The position numbers and the translations under genes are program-made. The notes under the pieces were generated by a model that saw only the letters and a list, made by a program, of their open reading frames with translations, was not told where the DNA came from and searched no databases. From NCBI RefSeq assembly GCF_014642735.1, contig NZ_BMIV01000002.1, forward strand, positions 124,001 to 188,000: DNA of 64,000 bases. Direction: 5' to 3'. Source of the stretch: Paracoccus acridae (GTDB lineage Bacteria; Pseudomonadota; Alphaproteobacteria; Rhodobacterales; Rhodobacteraceae). This document shows, one piece after another, positions 1-10,063 of this stretch (position 1 is the first letter of the stretch; each line of letters opens with the position of its first letter).

Positions 1-54
1 CCTTGCGGCACTGACAGTCCGTCGTCCCCAGCCGCAGCCGGTCCGTGCCCGTCG

Positions 55-240
55 TTAACGCGGAATTCGCGGGGCGCGGCCTTCTTCCAGGCGCGCCCAG
101 TCCGGCCACAGTTCCAGCCATTCCAGGACGGCGATCGACAGACCTGCCGCGACGACCAGCAACACCAGCTTGACCATGCGGGCGCTTGGCGGATTGCGCG
201 CCCATTTCGACGCGCGCAGCAGCCAGATCAGGTTGTTCAA
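55..240 (-). CDS. small single-span membrane protein, unknown function
   Basis: Unrecognised 61-residue protein. One hydrophobic segment (about residues 22-42) follows a basic N-terminal stretch, which suggests a single-pass inner-membrane protein. The start is a TTG codon. I chose it because a perfect AGGAGG lies 8 bases upstream and no ATG is available in frame. It is divergent from the START-domain gene at 319, with 78 bases between the two starts. Function cannot be inferred. The good ribosome-binding site makes translation likely. Confidence 0.6.
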   Translation of the reverse strand: MNNLIWLLRASKWARNPPSARMVKLVLLVVAAGLSIAVLEWLELWPDWARLEEGRAPRIPR

Positions 241-318
241 GGCAATGGCCTCCTGCTAGACCGGGCGACAGGATCAGAAACCAGATCGCCTGACAAGACA
301 GAACCCTGCGAGACGCCA

Positions 319-786
319 TTGCCCCATCATCAGGATTCCCGCGACCTTCCCTATACCGCCCAGCAGATGTTCGACCTGGTGGCCGACATCGAAAGCTATC
401 CGCAGTTCCTGCCGTGGAACAGCGCCGCACGCATCCGGTCCCGCGAAACCCGTCCCGACGGATCCGAGGAAGTCGCCGCCGATCTGGTCATTAGCTTCAA
501 GGTCTTCCGCGAACGCTTCGGCAGCCGGGTGGTGCTGTGGCCCAAGGCCGATCCGCTGCGGATCGACACCGAATACCTGGATGGCCCGTTCAAGTACATG
601 CGCAGCGGATGGACCTTCATCGACCGCCCCGAAGGCGGCTGCCATGTCGAGTTCTTCGTCGATTTCGAATTCAGGAACGCGATCCTGCAAAAGCTGATCG
701 GCGTGGTGTTCCACGAGGCGATGGTCCGGATCGTCCGCGCCTTCGAAAGCCGCGCCAAGGTGCTTTACGGTGCGAAGGTGGGGTGA
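319..786 (+). CDS. COQ10/RatA-like START-domain (SRPBCC) protein, ubiquinone-binding
   Basis: 155-residue protein covering one START/polyketide-cyclase fold. The N-terminal motif LPYTAQQMFDLVADIESYPQFLPW is typical of the COQ10/RatA family (shown here in part: DLVADIESYPQFLPW). Family members bind ubiquinone in a hydrophobic cavity and assist its delivery to the respiratory chain. The E. coli member RatA was named as a toxin, but the alphaproteobacterial proteins are usually treated as COQ10 homologues. Start is TTG at 319, with a weak ribosome-binding site. It is convergent with metK, a hairpin at 815-834 separating them. Confidence 0.82.
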   Translation: MPHHQDSRDLPYTAQQMFDLVADIESYPQFLPWNSAARIRSRETRPDGSEEVAADLVISFKVFRERFGSRVVLWPKADPLRIDTEYLDGPFKYMRSGWTFIDRPEGGCHVEFFVDFEFRNAILQKLIGVVFHEAMVRIVRAFESRAKVLYGAKVG

Positions 787-814
787 AGCCCACCCGGCAA
801 CAACAAGCCGCGAC

Positions 815-834
815 GGGCGGGGTTTCACCCGCCC
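815..834. terminator. GC hairpin between convergent genes
   Basis: Perfect 7-bp stem (GGGCGGG/CCCGCCC, 815-821 with 828-834) and a 6-base loop lie between the START-domain gene and metK. Tails are only weakly T-rich (CTTGTTGTTG on the metK side), so it is a plausible but weak bidirectional terminator. Confidence 0.45.
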
Positions 835-838
835 ACCT

Positions 839-2017
839 TCATCTCAGGGCCGCCTTCAATGCTTCAGCCCGGTCGGTCCGTTCCCAGCTGAAGGCGGTTC
901 CCCGGTTCAACTGATACGGCTGGCGCCCGAAATGCCCATAGCTGGCCGTCGGGCGATAGATCGGGTGCAGCAGGTCCAGATCGCGGATGATCGCGAAGGG
1001 GCGCAGGTCGAAGACCTCTCGCACAGCGGCCACGATCTTGTCGTGCGGGACGGTCTCGGTCCCGAAGGTGTTCAACGAAATCGACGTGGGCTGCGCCTCG
1101 CCGATGGCATAGCTGACCTGGATCTCGCAGCGGCTGGCAAGCCCGGCTGCCACGATGTTCTTGGCGACCCAGCGGCCGGCGTAGGCCGCCGACCGGTCCA
1201 CCTTGGAGGGATCCTTGCCCGAAAACGCCCCGCCGCCATGGCGCGCCATGCCGCCATAGCTGTCCACGATGATCTTGCGGCCCGTCAGCCCGCAGTCGCC
1301 CACCGGCCCGCCGATCACGAACTTGCCCGTCGGGTTGATGAAATACTTGGTGTGGTCCGACAGCCATTCGGCGGGCAGGACGGGCTTGATGATCTCCTCG
1401 ATCACCGCCTCGCGCAGGTCCGACAGGGTGATTTCCGGGTTGTGCTGCGTGGACAGCACCACGGCGTCGATCGCCTCGGGGCGGCCGTCTTCGCCGTAAC
1501 GCAGCGTCACCTGCGACTTGGCGTCGGGGCGCAGCCATTTCAGCGTGCCGTCGCGGCGGACCTTGGCCTGCCGTTCCACCAGCCGGTGGGCATAGGTGAT
1601 CGGCGCGGGCATCAGCACGTCGGTTTCGTCCGAGGCATAGCCGAACATCAGCCCCTGGTCGCCCGCGCCCTGGTCTTCCAGGTTGTCGCGATCGACGCCC
1701 TGGTTGATCTCGGGCGACTGCTTGCCGATGATGTTGATGACCGAACAGGTCGCGCCGTCAAAGCCCACATCCGACGAGGTATAGCCGATGTCGTTGATGA
1801 CGCCCCGGACGATGCCTTCCAGGTCAACCCAGGCATTGGTCGAAATCTCGCCCGAGATGATGGCGACGCCGGTTTTCACCATGGTTTCGCATGCGACGCG
1901 GGCGCGCGGATCCTCGGCCAGGATGGCGTCGAGGATCGCGTCGGAAATCTGGTCGGCAATCTTGTCGGGATGGCCCTCGGAAACGGATTCCGAGGTGAAC
2001 AGGCTGTATTCTGTCAT
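839..2017 (-). CDS. metK: S-adenosylmethionine synthase MetK
   Basis: 392 residues, the usual MetK length. It makes S-adenosylmethionine from methionine and ATP in the cytoplasm. Visible family motifs are GHPDKIADQ (residues 15-23), [12 protein letters not shown] (117-128) and the phosphate-binding [14 protein letters not shown] (261-274). It starts with ATG 4 bases after the ahcY stop, so the two genes form an ahcY-metK operon joining SAM synthesis to removal of its product S-adenosylhomocysteine. In many Rhodobacterales metK carries its own SAM/SAH riboswitch. There is no room for one here, so any control must act at the ahcY leader. Confidence 0.97.
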   Translation of the reverse strand: MTEYSLFTSESVSEGHPDKIADQISDAILDAILAEDPRARVACETMVKTGVAIISGEISTNAWVDLEGIVRGVINDIGYTSSDVGFDGATCSVINIIGKQSPEINQGVDRDNLEDQGAGDQGLMFGYASDETDVLMPAPITYAHRLVERQAKVRRDGTLKWLRPDAKSQVTLRYGEDGRPEAIDAVVLSTQHNPEITLSDLREAVIEEIIKPVLPAEWLSDHTKYFINPTGKFVIGGPVGDCGLTGRKIIVDSYGGMARHGGGAFSGKDPSKVDRSAAYAGRWVAKNIVAAGLASRCEIQVSYAIGEAQPTSISLNTFGTETVPHDKIVAAVREVFDLRPFAIIRDLDLLHPIYRPTASYGHFGRQPYQLNRGTAFSWERTDRAEALKAALR

Positions 2018-2021
2018 GAAC

Positions 2022-3413
2022 TCAATACCGGTAATGATCTGACTTGAAGGGACCTTCGGGCGTCACGCCGATATAGTCGGCCTGTTCGCGCGACAGTTCT
2101 GTCAGCTTCGCGCCCACCTTGTCCAGATGCAGCCGCGCGACCTTTTCGTCCAAGGCCTTGGGCAGGATATAGACGCCGGGCGCGTATTCGTCGCCCTTGG
2201 TCCACAGCTCGATCTGGGCCAGGACCTGGTTGGTGAAGCTGGCCGACATCACGAAGGACGGATGGCCCGTGGCATTGCCCAGGTTCAGCAGACGGCCCTG
2301 GGACAGCAGGATGATGCGGTTGCCCGAAGGCATCTCGATCATGTCCACCTGGTCCTTGATGTTGGTCCATTTGTGGTTGCGAAGCGCGGCGACCTGAATT
2401 TCGTTGTCGAAATGGCCGATATTGCCGACGATGGCCATGTCCTTCATCTCGCGCATATGCTCGATGCGGATGACGTCCTTGTTGCCGGTGGTGGTGACGA
2501 AGATGTCGGCCGTGGCGGCCACGTCTTCCAGCAGCACGACCTCGAACCCATCCATCGCGGCTTGCAGGGCGCAGATCGGGTCCACTTCCGTGACCTTCAC
2601 GCGCGCGCCCGCGCCGCGCAGGGACGCGGCCGAGCCCTTGCCCACGTCGCCATAGCCGCAGACGACCGCGACCTTGCCCGCCATCATCGTGTCGGTGGCG
2701 CGGCGGATGCCGTCCACAAGGCTTTCCTTGCAGCCGTACTTGTTGTCGAATTTCGACTTGGTGACGCTGTCGTTCACGTTGATGGCCGGGAAGGGCAGCA
2801 GGCCCTTCTTGTGCAGGTCGTACAGGCGGTGGACGCCGGTGGTCGTTTCCTCGCTGACGCCCTTGATGGCGTCGCGCTGGCGGGCGAACCAACCGGGCGT
2901 TTCGGCGATCCGGCGGCGGATCTGAGCGAACAGGGCCTCTTCCTCCTCGCTGGTCGGCACGTCGATCAGGCCGGTTTCGCCCGCCTCGACCCGCGCGCCC
3001 AGCAGGACATACATGGTGGCATCCCCGCCATCGTCCAGGATCATGTTGCAGGTGCCTTCCGGAAACTGGAAGATCTTGTCGGTATAGGCCCAGTATTCGG
3101 CCAGCGTCTCGCCCTTGATGGCGAAGACGGGGACGCCCGATGCCGCGATGGCCGCCGCCGCGTGGTCCTGGGTCGAATAGATGTTGCACGACGCCCAGCG
3201 GACATCGGCGCCAAGTGCCACAAGCGTTTCGATCAGCACGGCGGTCTGGATGGTCATGTGCAGGCTGCCCGCGATGCGCGCGCCTGCCAGGGGTTTGGCC
3301 GCCCCGTATTCCGCCCGCAACGCCATCAGGCCGGGCATTTCCGTTTCGGCGATGTCCAGTTCCTTGCGGCCGAAATCGGCCAGCGAGATATCCCTGATGA
3401 TGTGGTCTGTCAC
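2022..3413 (-). CDS. ahcY: adenosylhomocysteinase AhcY
   Basis: 463 residues. It hydrolyses S-adenosylhomocysteine to adenosine and homocysteine in the methionine/SAM cycle. The Rossmann NAD motif GYGDVGKG is at residues 253-260, the substrate-site segment KSKFDNKYG at 219-227, and the C-terminal FKSDHYRY carries the conserved Lys and Tyr that reach the neighbouring subunit's NAD. I chose the GTG at 3413 because similarity to the family begins there ([21 protein letters not shown]). The open frame extends 54 codons further without homology. First gene of the ahcY-metK operon, preceded by a long structured leader (3414-3743). Confidence 0.96.
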   Translation of the reverse strand: MTDHIIRDISLADFGRKELDIAETEMPGLMALRAEYGAAKPLAGARIAGSLHMTIQTAVLIETLVALGADVRWASCNIYSTQDHAAAAIAASGVPVFAIKGETLAEYWAYTDKIFQFPEGTCNMILDDGGDATMYVLLGARVEAGETGLIDVPTSEEEEALFAQIRRRIAETPGWFARQRDAIKGVSEETTTGVHRLYDLHKKGLLPFPAINVNDSVTKSKFDNKYGCKESLVDGIRRATDTMMAGKVAVVCGYGDVGKGSAASLRGAGARVKVTEVDPICALQAAMDGFEVVLLEDVAATADIFVTTTGNKDVIRIEHMREMKDMAIVGNIGHFDNEIQVAALRNHKWTNIKDQVDMIEMPSGNRIILLSQGRLLNLGNATGHPSFVMSASFTNQVLAQIELWTKGDEYAPGVYILPKALDEKVARLHLDKVGAKLTELSREQADYIGVTPEGPFKSDHYRY

Positions 3414-3523
3414 GGCGGTTCGTCTTTCATCTGCTGCGGTCGTGGATGGGATAGCCCAAGGCCGCCGCGACCGAAAGGGAAAATGGCTGCCGTGCCCGAC
3501 GCTGTCCAGGCCACCGGGATGTG

Positions 3524-3584
3524 GCTGCGGCGGAACCCCAGATCCGCCGCAGCCCGGAAGACGGCGGTGCGCCACGCGTCTTCC
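3524..3584 (-). promoter_or_regulatory. tandem perfect hairpins in the ahcY leader
   Basis: Two perfect inverted repeats stand next to each other 110-170 bases upstream of ahcY. The first has an 11-bp stem (3524-3534 with 3543-3553, 8-base loop), the second an 8-bp stem (3556-3563 with 3577-3584, 13-base loop). Neither has a T-run. They could be an attenuator, an mRNA-stabilising structure or part of an RNA switch. I could not match them to the SAH, SAM-II or SAM/SAH riboswitch patterns I know. The 330 bases between ahcY and the TetR gene hold these, the dyad at 3642 and no gene. Confidence 0.4.
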
Positions 3585-3641
3585 TTTCCTGCGACAAGCA
3601 CGCTGCGGGCGACGGCAGCCACCCTTCGAAGCAGCAAGCTG

Positions 3642-3655
3642 TCAGATAAATCTGA
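3642..3655. promoter_or_regulatory. dyad TCAGAT-AA-ATCTGA, candidate operator of ahcY-metK
   Basis: A perfect 6+2+6 palindrome lies in the only AT-rich stretch of the ahcY upstream region, followed by AAATATGATT. Its form suits a dimeric winged-helix repressor. SahR (ArsR family) is known to control methionine-cycle genes in Proteobacteria, so a SahR-like site is one possibility. That assignment is inference. The adjacent TetR protein is an alternative binder. Confidence 0.35.
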
Positions 3656-3743
3656 AAATATGATTAAGCCGGGGTCGGCCCCTGGGGCAGGTTGACCGCG
3701 ATGTTAAATGGCATCACTGAAACAGCCGGCAGCCCCGGGGTCC

Positions 3744-4394
3744 TTACCCCCTGCTGCGGCGCTTGCGCCTGGTCGTGGCACGGGCGATCCTGGTCACGAA
3801 ATCCGCCATTGCCTGTTCTGCCGCCTCCAGCGGGGTGCGGGCGTTCCGGGGCGTTTCCAGGCGCCCTTCGACGATCATCTGGGCCAGGCCTACGGCGAAG
3901 GCGCGCGACGACAGGACCAGCATCGGAATATCCTCGTCGGCGCGCAGGTGGCCTGCATTGCGCGCGCGTTCCAGCATCCGCGTCATCAGGTCGATCACGG
4001 AATCCAGGTAACGGCGCAGGTCAGGTTCGCGCGCAGCATCAAGCCCGGGATGGCTGGAAATCAGCCGGAACTGGACCCGATGATCCACAGCCCAGCGGAT
4101 ATAGGCCTTGCCCAAGGCAAGAAACTGGGCCACCGCGTCGTCGGGATTGACCTTCACGACCGCCTTCGTGCAGGAATCCATCAACCGGACCAAGGCCTGT
4201 TCGGCCACCGCGATCAGCAGGCTGCGATCATCGGGAAAGATGCGGCGGAGATCATCGACGGGAATTCCGATGCGCCTGGCGACACCGGGAAGATCGGGGT
4301 CGCGGCTGTCGGGATCCGCGATGATCTCCAGCGTGGCCACCACCGCCTGTCCGTGCAGACCCAAGCCCTTCATGATGTCGTTGTGCTTGCTCAC
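3744..4394 (-). CDS. TetR/AcrR-family transcriptional regulator
   Basis: 216 residues from the GTG at 4394, which has AGGA upstream; the open frame runs to 4577 but that extension has no homology or ribosome-binding site. A TetR-type helix-turn-helix is visible in the N-terminal third: LPGVARRIGIPVDDLRRIFPD, a divergent version of the usual VARRAGVSPGTLYRHFPDK. The C-terminal part is the helical ligand/dimer domain. The ligand is unknown. It reads in the same direction as ahcY-metK, 330 bases upstream, so it may be independent of it. A weak stress-type promoter precedes it. Confidence 0.8.
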   Translation of the reverse strand: MSKHNDIMKGLGLHGQAVVATLEIIADPDSRDPDLPGVARRIGIPVDDLRRIFPDDRSLLIAVAEQALVRLMDSCTKAVVKVNPDDAVAQFLALGKAYIRWAVDHRVQFRLISSHPGLDAAREPDLRRYLDSVIDLMTRMLERARNAGHLRADEDIPMLVLSSRAFAVGLAQMIVEGRLETPRNARTPLEAAEQAMADFVTRIARATTRRKRRSRG

Positions 4395-4470
4395 GCGGCT
4401 GTCCTGGTCAACAAGGTTCATGGCGGGGCAAACGTGCAGGCGTGGCGCCGGACGCCCCTCCCATAACTTG

Positions 4471-4495
4471 AACCGATCCCTTCCTTGCTGGTTCC
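4471..4495 (-). promoter_or_regulatory. weak EcfG-like promoter upstream of the TetR gene
   Basis: GGAAC-N17-GTT on the minus strand, 77 bases before the GTG start. The base before GTT is G instead of the preferred C, so it fits the general-stress consensus only partly. The rest of the 289-base gap between the TetR start and the typA stop (4395-4683) shows nothing else I can support. Confidence 0.25.
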
Positions 4496-4683
4496 CTGCC
4501 AGTGTCGCCGACAAGCGAAGATGTGGCCGATCCATCGGATGCACGGCACTGTCGCAGACACCACAAGACCGTATCACCAGACATCAGGGACATGCGCCGA
4601 CGATCCCGACACGGGTTCCATCGACGCAGCCTAACATGCCGCAGCCGGTCTGCGAACTTCGCCAAATGGTCAGGTCAGGGATT

Positions 4684-6504
<1,821 letters not shown>

Positions 6505-6565
6505 GGGCGACCTTTTCAATTTGCGGCCGCCCTACAGAAAAGTCGCCCGAAAGACCAGACGCAAT

Positions 6566-6587
6566 CGCGGCGCCCGCTGGCGCCGCG
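6566..6587 (-). terminator. terminator-like hairpin after the 24-residue gene
   Basis: Perfect 9-bp stem CGCGGCGCC/GGCGCCGCG (6566-6574 with 6579-6587) with a 4-base loop, just downstream of the small gene at 6597-6671. The tail on the minus strand (GATTGCGTCTGGTCTTT) is partly T-rich. Confidence 0.55.
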
Positions 6588-6596
6588 CGCCGGGCC

Positions 6597-6671
6597 TCAG
6601 CGCAATCCCAGGAAGGACAGGATGAACAGGACGACGACGACCAGGCCGACGATGTAGATGATCGAGTTCAT
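6597..6671 (-). CDS. 24-residue membrane peptide
   Basis: Very short gene of 24 codons plus stop, almost entirely one transmembrane helix: MNSIIYIVGLVVVV then LFILSFLGLR. AAAGGAG stands 8 bases before the ATG. A terminator-like hairpin follows it and a full EcfG-type promoter (6759-6783) precedes it, so it looks like a real, independently transcribed gene. The open frame could be extended upstream to 6791, but that extension is low-complexity and covers the promoter. Small single-span proteins of this kind are common in stress regulons. The function is unknown. Confidence 0.7.
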   Translation of the reverse strand: MNSIIYIVGLVVVVLFILSFLGLR

Positions 6672-6758
6672 GGCAACGGCTCCTTTGTGTTGACTGCCAT
6701 GCCTGTATCCTTGAGTGGATGCGGCCGGGCCTGTGCCCCCTTGGGCGATCGAACCTTT

Positions 6759-6783
6759 AACGGTTTGATCTGCATCGGGTTCC
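6759..6783 (-). promoter_or_regulatory. EcfG-type general-stress promoter
   Basis: GGAAC (6779-6783), a 16-base spacer, then CGTT (6759-6762) on the minus strand. This is the full consensus for the alphaproteobacterial general-stress sigma factor EcfG. It lies 20 bases after the hyi stop and 88 bases before the ATG of the 24-residue peptide. Confidence 0.65.
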
Positions 6784-6802
6784 ATCGTCAAGGTCGACCG
6801 TT

Positions 6803-7558
6803 TCAGGTCCGTGGCAACCAGCCCAGACCCTGCGCGGTCAAGGCGCGGGGATTGTATTCCGCGCTGACCCAGCCCTTGTAGCCCGATTGATCCAGGGCGG
6901 CGAAAAAGCCGGGATAGTCGATCATCCCGCCCGTCGGTTCGTGACGTCCGGGAACGCCCGCGATCTGGACATGGCGGACGATGCCCCCATGCCTGCGCCA
7001 GACTTCCATCGCGTCCCCGGTGATCAACTGGGCATGATAGCTGTCGAATTGCAGCCCCAGATTCGGGGCACCGACCTGGGCGATGATTTCCGCCGCCAGG
7101 TCGAAGTCCGCCAGGAAATAGCCGGGCTGGTCCATGGGGTTCAGCGGCTCGATCATCAGGCTGACATGGGGGGCGCGATCCGCCGCCCAGGCCAGGTTGC
7201 GCGTGAATGTCGCGCGTGCGTCCGGGCCTTCGGCGTAACCCGCCATGATGTGGACATGCCGCGCCCGCAGGGCCTCGGCAAAGCGCAGCGCGCGGTCGAA
7301 GTCGCTGCGGAACCGATCCTCGCGCCCCGGTTCGGCGGCGAAACCGCGCGGCCCGCCCGCCCAGTTTGGCGGCGGCGTGTTCATCAGCACGAATTCCAGC
7401 CCCGCCGCGATGGCTGCGCGCGACAGGTCGCGGGCGGGGATGTCATAGGGGAACAGGATCTCGACCCCCTGGAAGCCTGCATCCGCGGCGGCCGCGAATC
7501 GCTCCAGCATCGGCAGTTCGGTGAACAGCATCGTCAGGTTGGCGGCGAAGCGGGGCAT
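6803..7558 (-). CDS. hyi: hydroxypyruvate isomerase (TIM-barrel, Hyi/OtnI family)
   Basis: 251 residues. A xylose-isomerase-like TIM barrel that interconverts hydroxypyruvate and tartronate semialdehyde in glyoxylate/glycerate metabolism. Catalytic and metal-binding positions of the family are recognisable: Glu137 in MIEPLN, Asp172 in FDSYH and Glu234 in SAEYNP. The ATG overlaps the stop of the upstream DUF1285 gene by one base (TGATG), which implies translational coupling. No other glyoxylate-pathway gene is near, so the substrate is inferred from sequence only. The 2-oxo-tetronate isomerase OtnI is a close alternative. Confidence 0.85.
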   Translation of the reverse strand: MPRFAANLTMLFTELPMLERFAAAADAGFQGVEILFPYDIPARDLSRAAIAAGLEFVLMNTPPPNWAGGPRGFAAEPGREDRFRSDFDRALRFAEALRARHVHIMAGYAEGPDARATFTRNLAWAADRAPHVSLMIEPLNPMDQPGYFLADFDLAAEIIAQVGAPNLGLQFDSYHAQLITGDAMEVWRRHGGIVRHVQIAGVPGRHEPTGGMIDYPGFFAALDQSGYKGWVSAEYNPRALTAQGLGWLPRT

Positions 7559-8100
7559 CAGGGTTCCAACGGAAAGAACACGCCGCCTGACCGGATGCCC
7601 GCGCGGCCCCCTTCGTCAGTTGCGGCGGCGGCAAGGCGATAGAAGGTCTTGCGGTCGATCAGGGCTTCCAGCCCGGCGCGCACATGGACATAGGGGCGCG
7701 GCGCGTCGGGGGTGCCGCGCAGGGTGATCGGGTTGTCCGGCCCGGCCGTGACACTGTCGCCCACATTCGTGGTGAACGTCACCGCGTCGGGCAGGATATC
7801 GGCGTCGATGGCCACGAAAGGCGCGTCCACCACGCGGATGCCCACCTTTTCGACGGGCGTCACCAGAAAGAAGCTGTCCCCTTCCCGTTTCAGGATCGTC
7901 GAGAAAAGCCGGACCATGGCAGGACGGCCAATGGGCGTGCCCTGATAGAACCAGCTGCCGTCGGCGCAGATCTCCATGTCCAGGTCGCCGCAGAAGGGCG
8001 GGTTCCACAGATGCACCGGCGGCAGGCCCCCCTTGGCCGCCCTACTGGCCGCTGCGGCGATGCCTTCGGCGCTCACAGCTTTGTCACCGCGATCTGCCAT
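7558..8100 (-). CDS. DUF1285 domain protein
   Basis: 180 residues matching the DUF1285 pattern: an N-terminal WNPPFCGDLDMEICADGSW segment (here WNPPFCGDLDMEI), a central beta-rich part and a C-terminal VHVRAGLEALIDRKTFYRL helix. No enzymatic role is established for the family. It starts at the ATG at 8100, divergent from the MoxR gene with 63 bases between. It is the first gene of a two-gene operon with hyi. No transmembrane segment or signal peptide is seen. Confidence 0.82.
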   Translation of the reverse strand: MADRGDKAVSAEGIAAAASRAAKGGLPPVHLWNPPFCGDLDMEICADGSWFYQGTPIGRPAMVRLFSTILKREGDSFFLVTPVEKVGIRVVDAPFVAIDADILPDAVTFTTNVGDSVTAGPDNPITLRGTPDAPRPYVHVRAGLEALIDRKTFYRLAAAATDEGGRAGIRSGGVFFPLEP

Positions 8101-8163
8101 TCTCTGTAGTCGCCTTTCCGATATCCTCTTATGGTTCGTGTAAAGCAGCGAAGGGACGTTGTC

Positions 8164-9171
8164 ATGGCTTCGGATGAGAATCTGGTTACGCGGGTCGAGC
8201 AGCTTGGGCAAAGCCTTGCCGATGCCCGCGCCAGCATCGAGCGCCGCTTCGTGGGCCAGCATCAGGTGGTCGAACAGGTGCTGGCGGCGATCCTGTCGGG
8301 CGGTCACGCGCTTCTGGTGGGCCAGCCGGGCCTGGGCAAGACCATGCTGGTCGATACGCTGTCCACCGTCCTGGGCCTGGGCAGCCAGCGGATCCAGTTC
8401 ACCCCCGACCTGATGCCCGCCGACATCCTGGGGTCCGAGGTTCTGGACGTGCTGCCCGACGGTTCCCGCGCCTTCCGCTTCATCGAAGGCCCGGTCTTCA
8501 CCCAGCTTCTGATGGCGGACGAGATCAACCGGGCGTCCCCCCGCACCCAATCCGCCCTGCTGCAAGCCATGCAGGAACGAGAGGTCACGATCAGCGGCCA
8601 GCACCGTCCCCTTGGTCGTCCCTTCCATGTCCTAGCCACCCAGAACCCGATCGAACAGGAAGGCACCTATCCGCTGCCCGAGGCGCAGTTGGACCGCTTC
8701 CTGCTGCAGATCGACGTGGACTATCCCGACCGCGACACCGAACGCGCCATCCTGCTGGCCACCACCGGGGTCGAGGATGGCCGCGCCCATGCCGCCTTCG
8801 ACGCCGAGGGGCTGATCGACGCGCAGCGTCTGGTCCGGCAGATGCCCGTGGGCGAGGGCGTGGTCGAGGCGATCCTGGATCTGGTCCGCGCCTGCCGTCC
8901 GGGCGGGGCCGAGGCGGCCGGGTTCATCGGCGACACCCTGATCTGGGGACCGGGACCCCGCGCGGCGCAGGCCCTGATGCTGGTGACGCGCGCCCGCGCC
9001 GTGCTGAACGGCCGCTTCGCCCCCACGCTCGAGGATGTGGAGGCGATGGCCGCGCCCGTTCTGCGCCACCGCATGGCGCTGTCCTTCGCCGCCCGCGCGC
9101 GGGGCGAAACCGTGGACGGCGTGATCGGCCGTTTGCTGGACGACCGGTTCAGCGCGCGCCAGGCGGCATGA
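8164..9171 (+). CDS. MoxR-family AAA+ ATPase
   Basis: 335 residues. AAA+ core with Walker A GQPGLGKT (53-60) and Walker B LLMADE (115-120) followed by INRASP, the MoxR hallmark. MoxR ATPases act as chaperones, often with VWA or DUF58 proteins encoded beside them. The start is the ATG at 8164 (MASDEN), 33 bases inside the open frame, where family similarity begins. First of four tightly packed genes: MoxR, DUF58, a BatA-like DUF4159 protein and an amidotransferase-like membrane protein. These probably form one membrane-associated assembly or maturation complex. Confidence 0.92.
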   Translation: MASDENLVTRVEQLGQSLADARASIERRFVGQHQVVEQVLAAILSGGHALLVGQPGLGKTMLVDTLSTVLGLGSQRIQFTPDLMPADILGSEVLDVLPDGSRAFRFIEGPVFTQLLMADEINRASPRTQSALLQAMQEREVTISGQHRPLGRPFHVLATQNPIEQEGTYPLPEAQLDRFLLQIDVDYPDRDTERAILLATTGVEDGRAHAAFDAEGLIDAQRLVRQMPVGEGVVEAILDLVRACRPGGAEAAGFIGDTLIWGPGPRAAQALMLVTRARAVLNGRFAPTLEDVEAMAAPVLRHRMALSFAARARGETVDGVIGRLLDDRFSARQAA

Positions 9172-9178
9172 GGGCGTC

Positions 9179-10063
9179 TTGACACGAAGCCCCGCCGATC
9201 TTCGCGCCGCCACCCTCAGATCGGGGGCGCAATCGGCCAGCGGCCATCTGCCGGCGCTGATCCTGTCGGCGGAACGGCTTGCCGCGATGATCGCGCCGGG
9301 CGCCCATGGCCTGCGTCGCAGCGGTCCCGGGGAAGATTTCTGGCAATACCGTCCCGCCACCCAGGGCGACTCCGCCCGGTCCATCGACTGGCGCCGGTCG
9401 GCCCGGTCGGACGCCCAGTTCGTCCGCGACCGAGAGGCGCAGACGGCGCAGGCGGTGGGCCTCTGGGTCTCGGCCGGGCAGGGCATGGGTTATGCGGGTG
9501 CGCCGGATCGGCCGACCAAGGCCGACCGGGCGCATCTTCTGGCCCTGGCGCTGGCGATGGTTCTTCTGCGCGGAGGAGAGAAGGTGGGCCTGCTGGGCCA
9601 GCCCGCCCGCGCGGGCCGGGTCCAGGCGGACCGGCTGGCCGAACGGATCGCCGCATCCGTGCCGATCCCCGGCGACCACGACGCACCATCCCCCGACATG
9701 CTGCGCCCCAACCAGCGTCTGGTGATCCTGTCGGATTTCCTGACCGACACGGCCTGGGTCGATGCGCTGCTGGCCCGCGCGGCAGGCATCGGCGTCACCG
9801 GGGTCCTGATGCAGGTCCTGGACTCGGACGAGGAGGTTTTTCCCTATTCTGGCGCGGTTCTGTTCCGGTCCCTGTCGGGCGCCATCCGCCATGACAGCCG
9901 CGACGCGGGCGGGTTGCGCGATGCCTATCTGGCGCGGCTGGCTGAACGGCGCGACTGGCTGCGCCGCCGCGCGACCGAGGCGGGCTGGCAATTCGGCCAC
10001 CATTCCACCGGCAATGCGCCCGCCACGGCGCTAAGCTGGCTTTATCAGGTGCTTGCCGACTGA
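9179..10063 (+). CDS. DUF58 domain protein
   Basis: 294 residues with the DUF58 core GEDFWQYRPATQGDSARSIDW and a VWA-like following part (the first 20 of these residues are the diagnostic stretch). DUF58 proteins are regular partners of MoxR ATPases. Start is TTG at 9179, 7 bases after the MoxR stop. The only nearby ATG, at 9168, is out of frame and stops at once. The stop overlaps the next start by one base (TGATG). No transmembrane helix is apparent, so it is probably cytoplasmic and bound to its partner proteins. Confidence 0.88.
   Translation: MTRSPADLRAATLRSGAQSASGHLPALILSAERLAAMIAPGAHGLRRSGPGEDFWQYRPATQGDSARSIDWRRSARSDAQFVRDREAQTAQAVGLWVSAGQGMGYAGAPDRPTKADRAHLLALALAMVLLRGGEKVGLLGQPARAGRVQADRLAERIAASVPIPGDHDAPSPDMLRPNQRLVILSDFLTDTAWVDALLARAAGIGVTGVLMQVLDSDEEVFPYSGAVLFRSLSGAIRHDSRDAGGLRDAYLARLAERRDWLRRRATEAGWQFGHHSTGNAPATALSWLYQVLAD

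Noticed and set aside
3414..3640. Known SAM or SAH riboswitch before ahcY
   Set aside because: Hairpins are present, but the conserved core sequences of the SAH, SAM-II and SAM/SAH classes as I know them were not found. Kept only as an unclassified leader.
6672..6791. 64-residue version of the small membrane peptide
   Set aside because: The extra 40 residues cover the EcfG-type promoter and are low-complexity. The shorter ATG has AAAGGAG.
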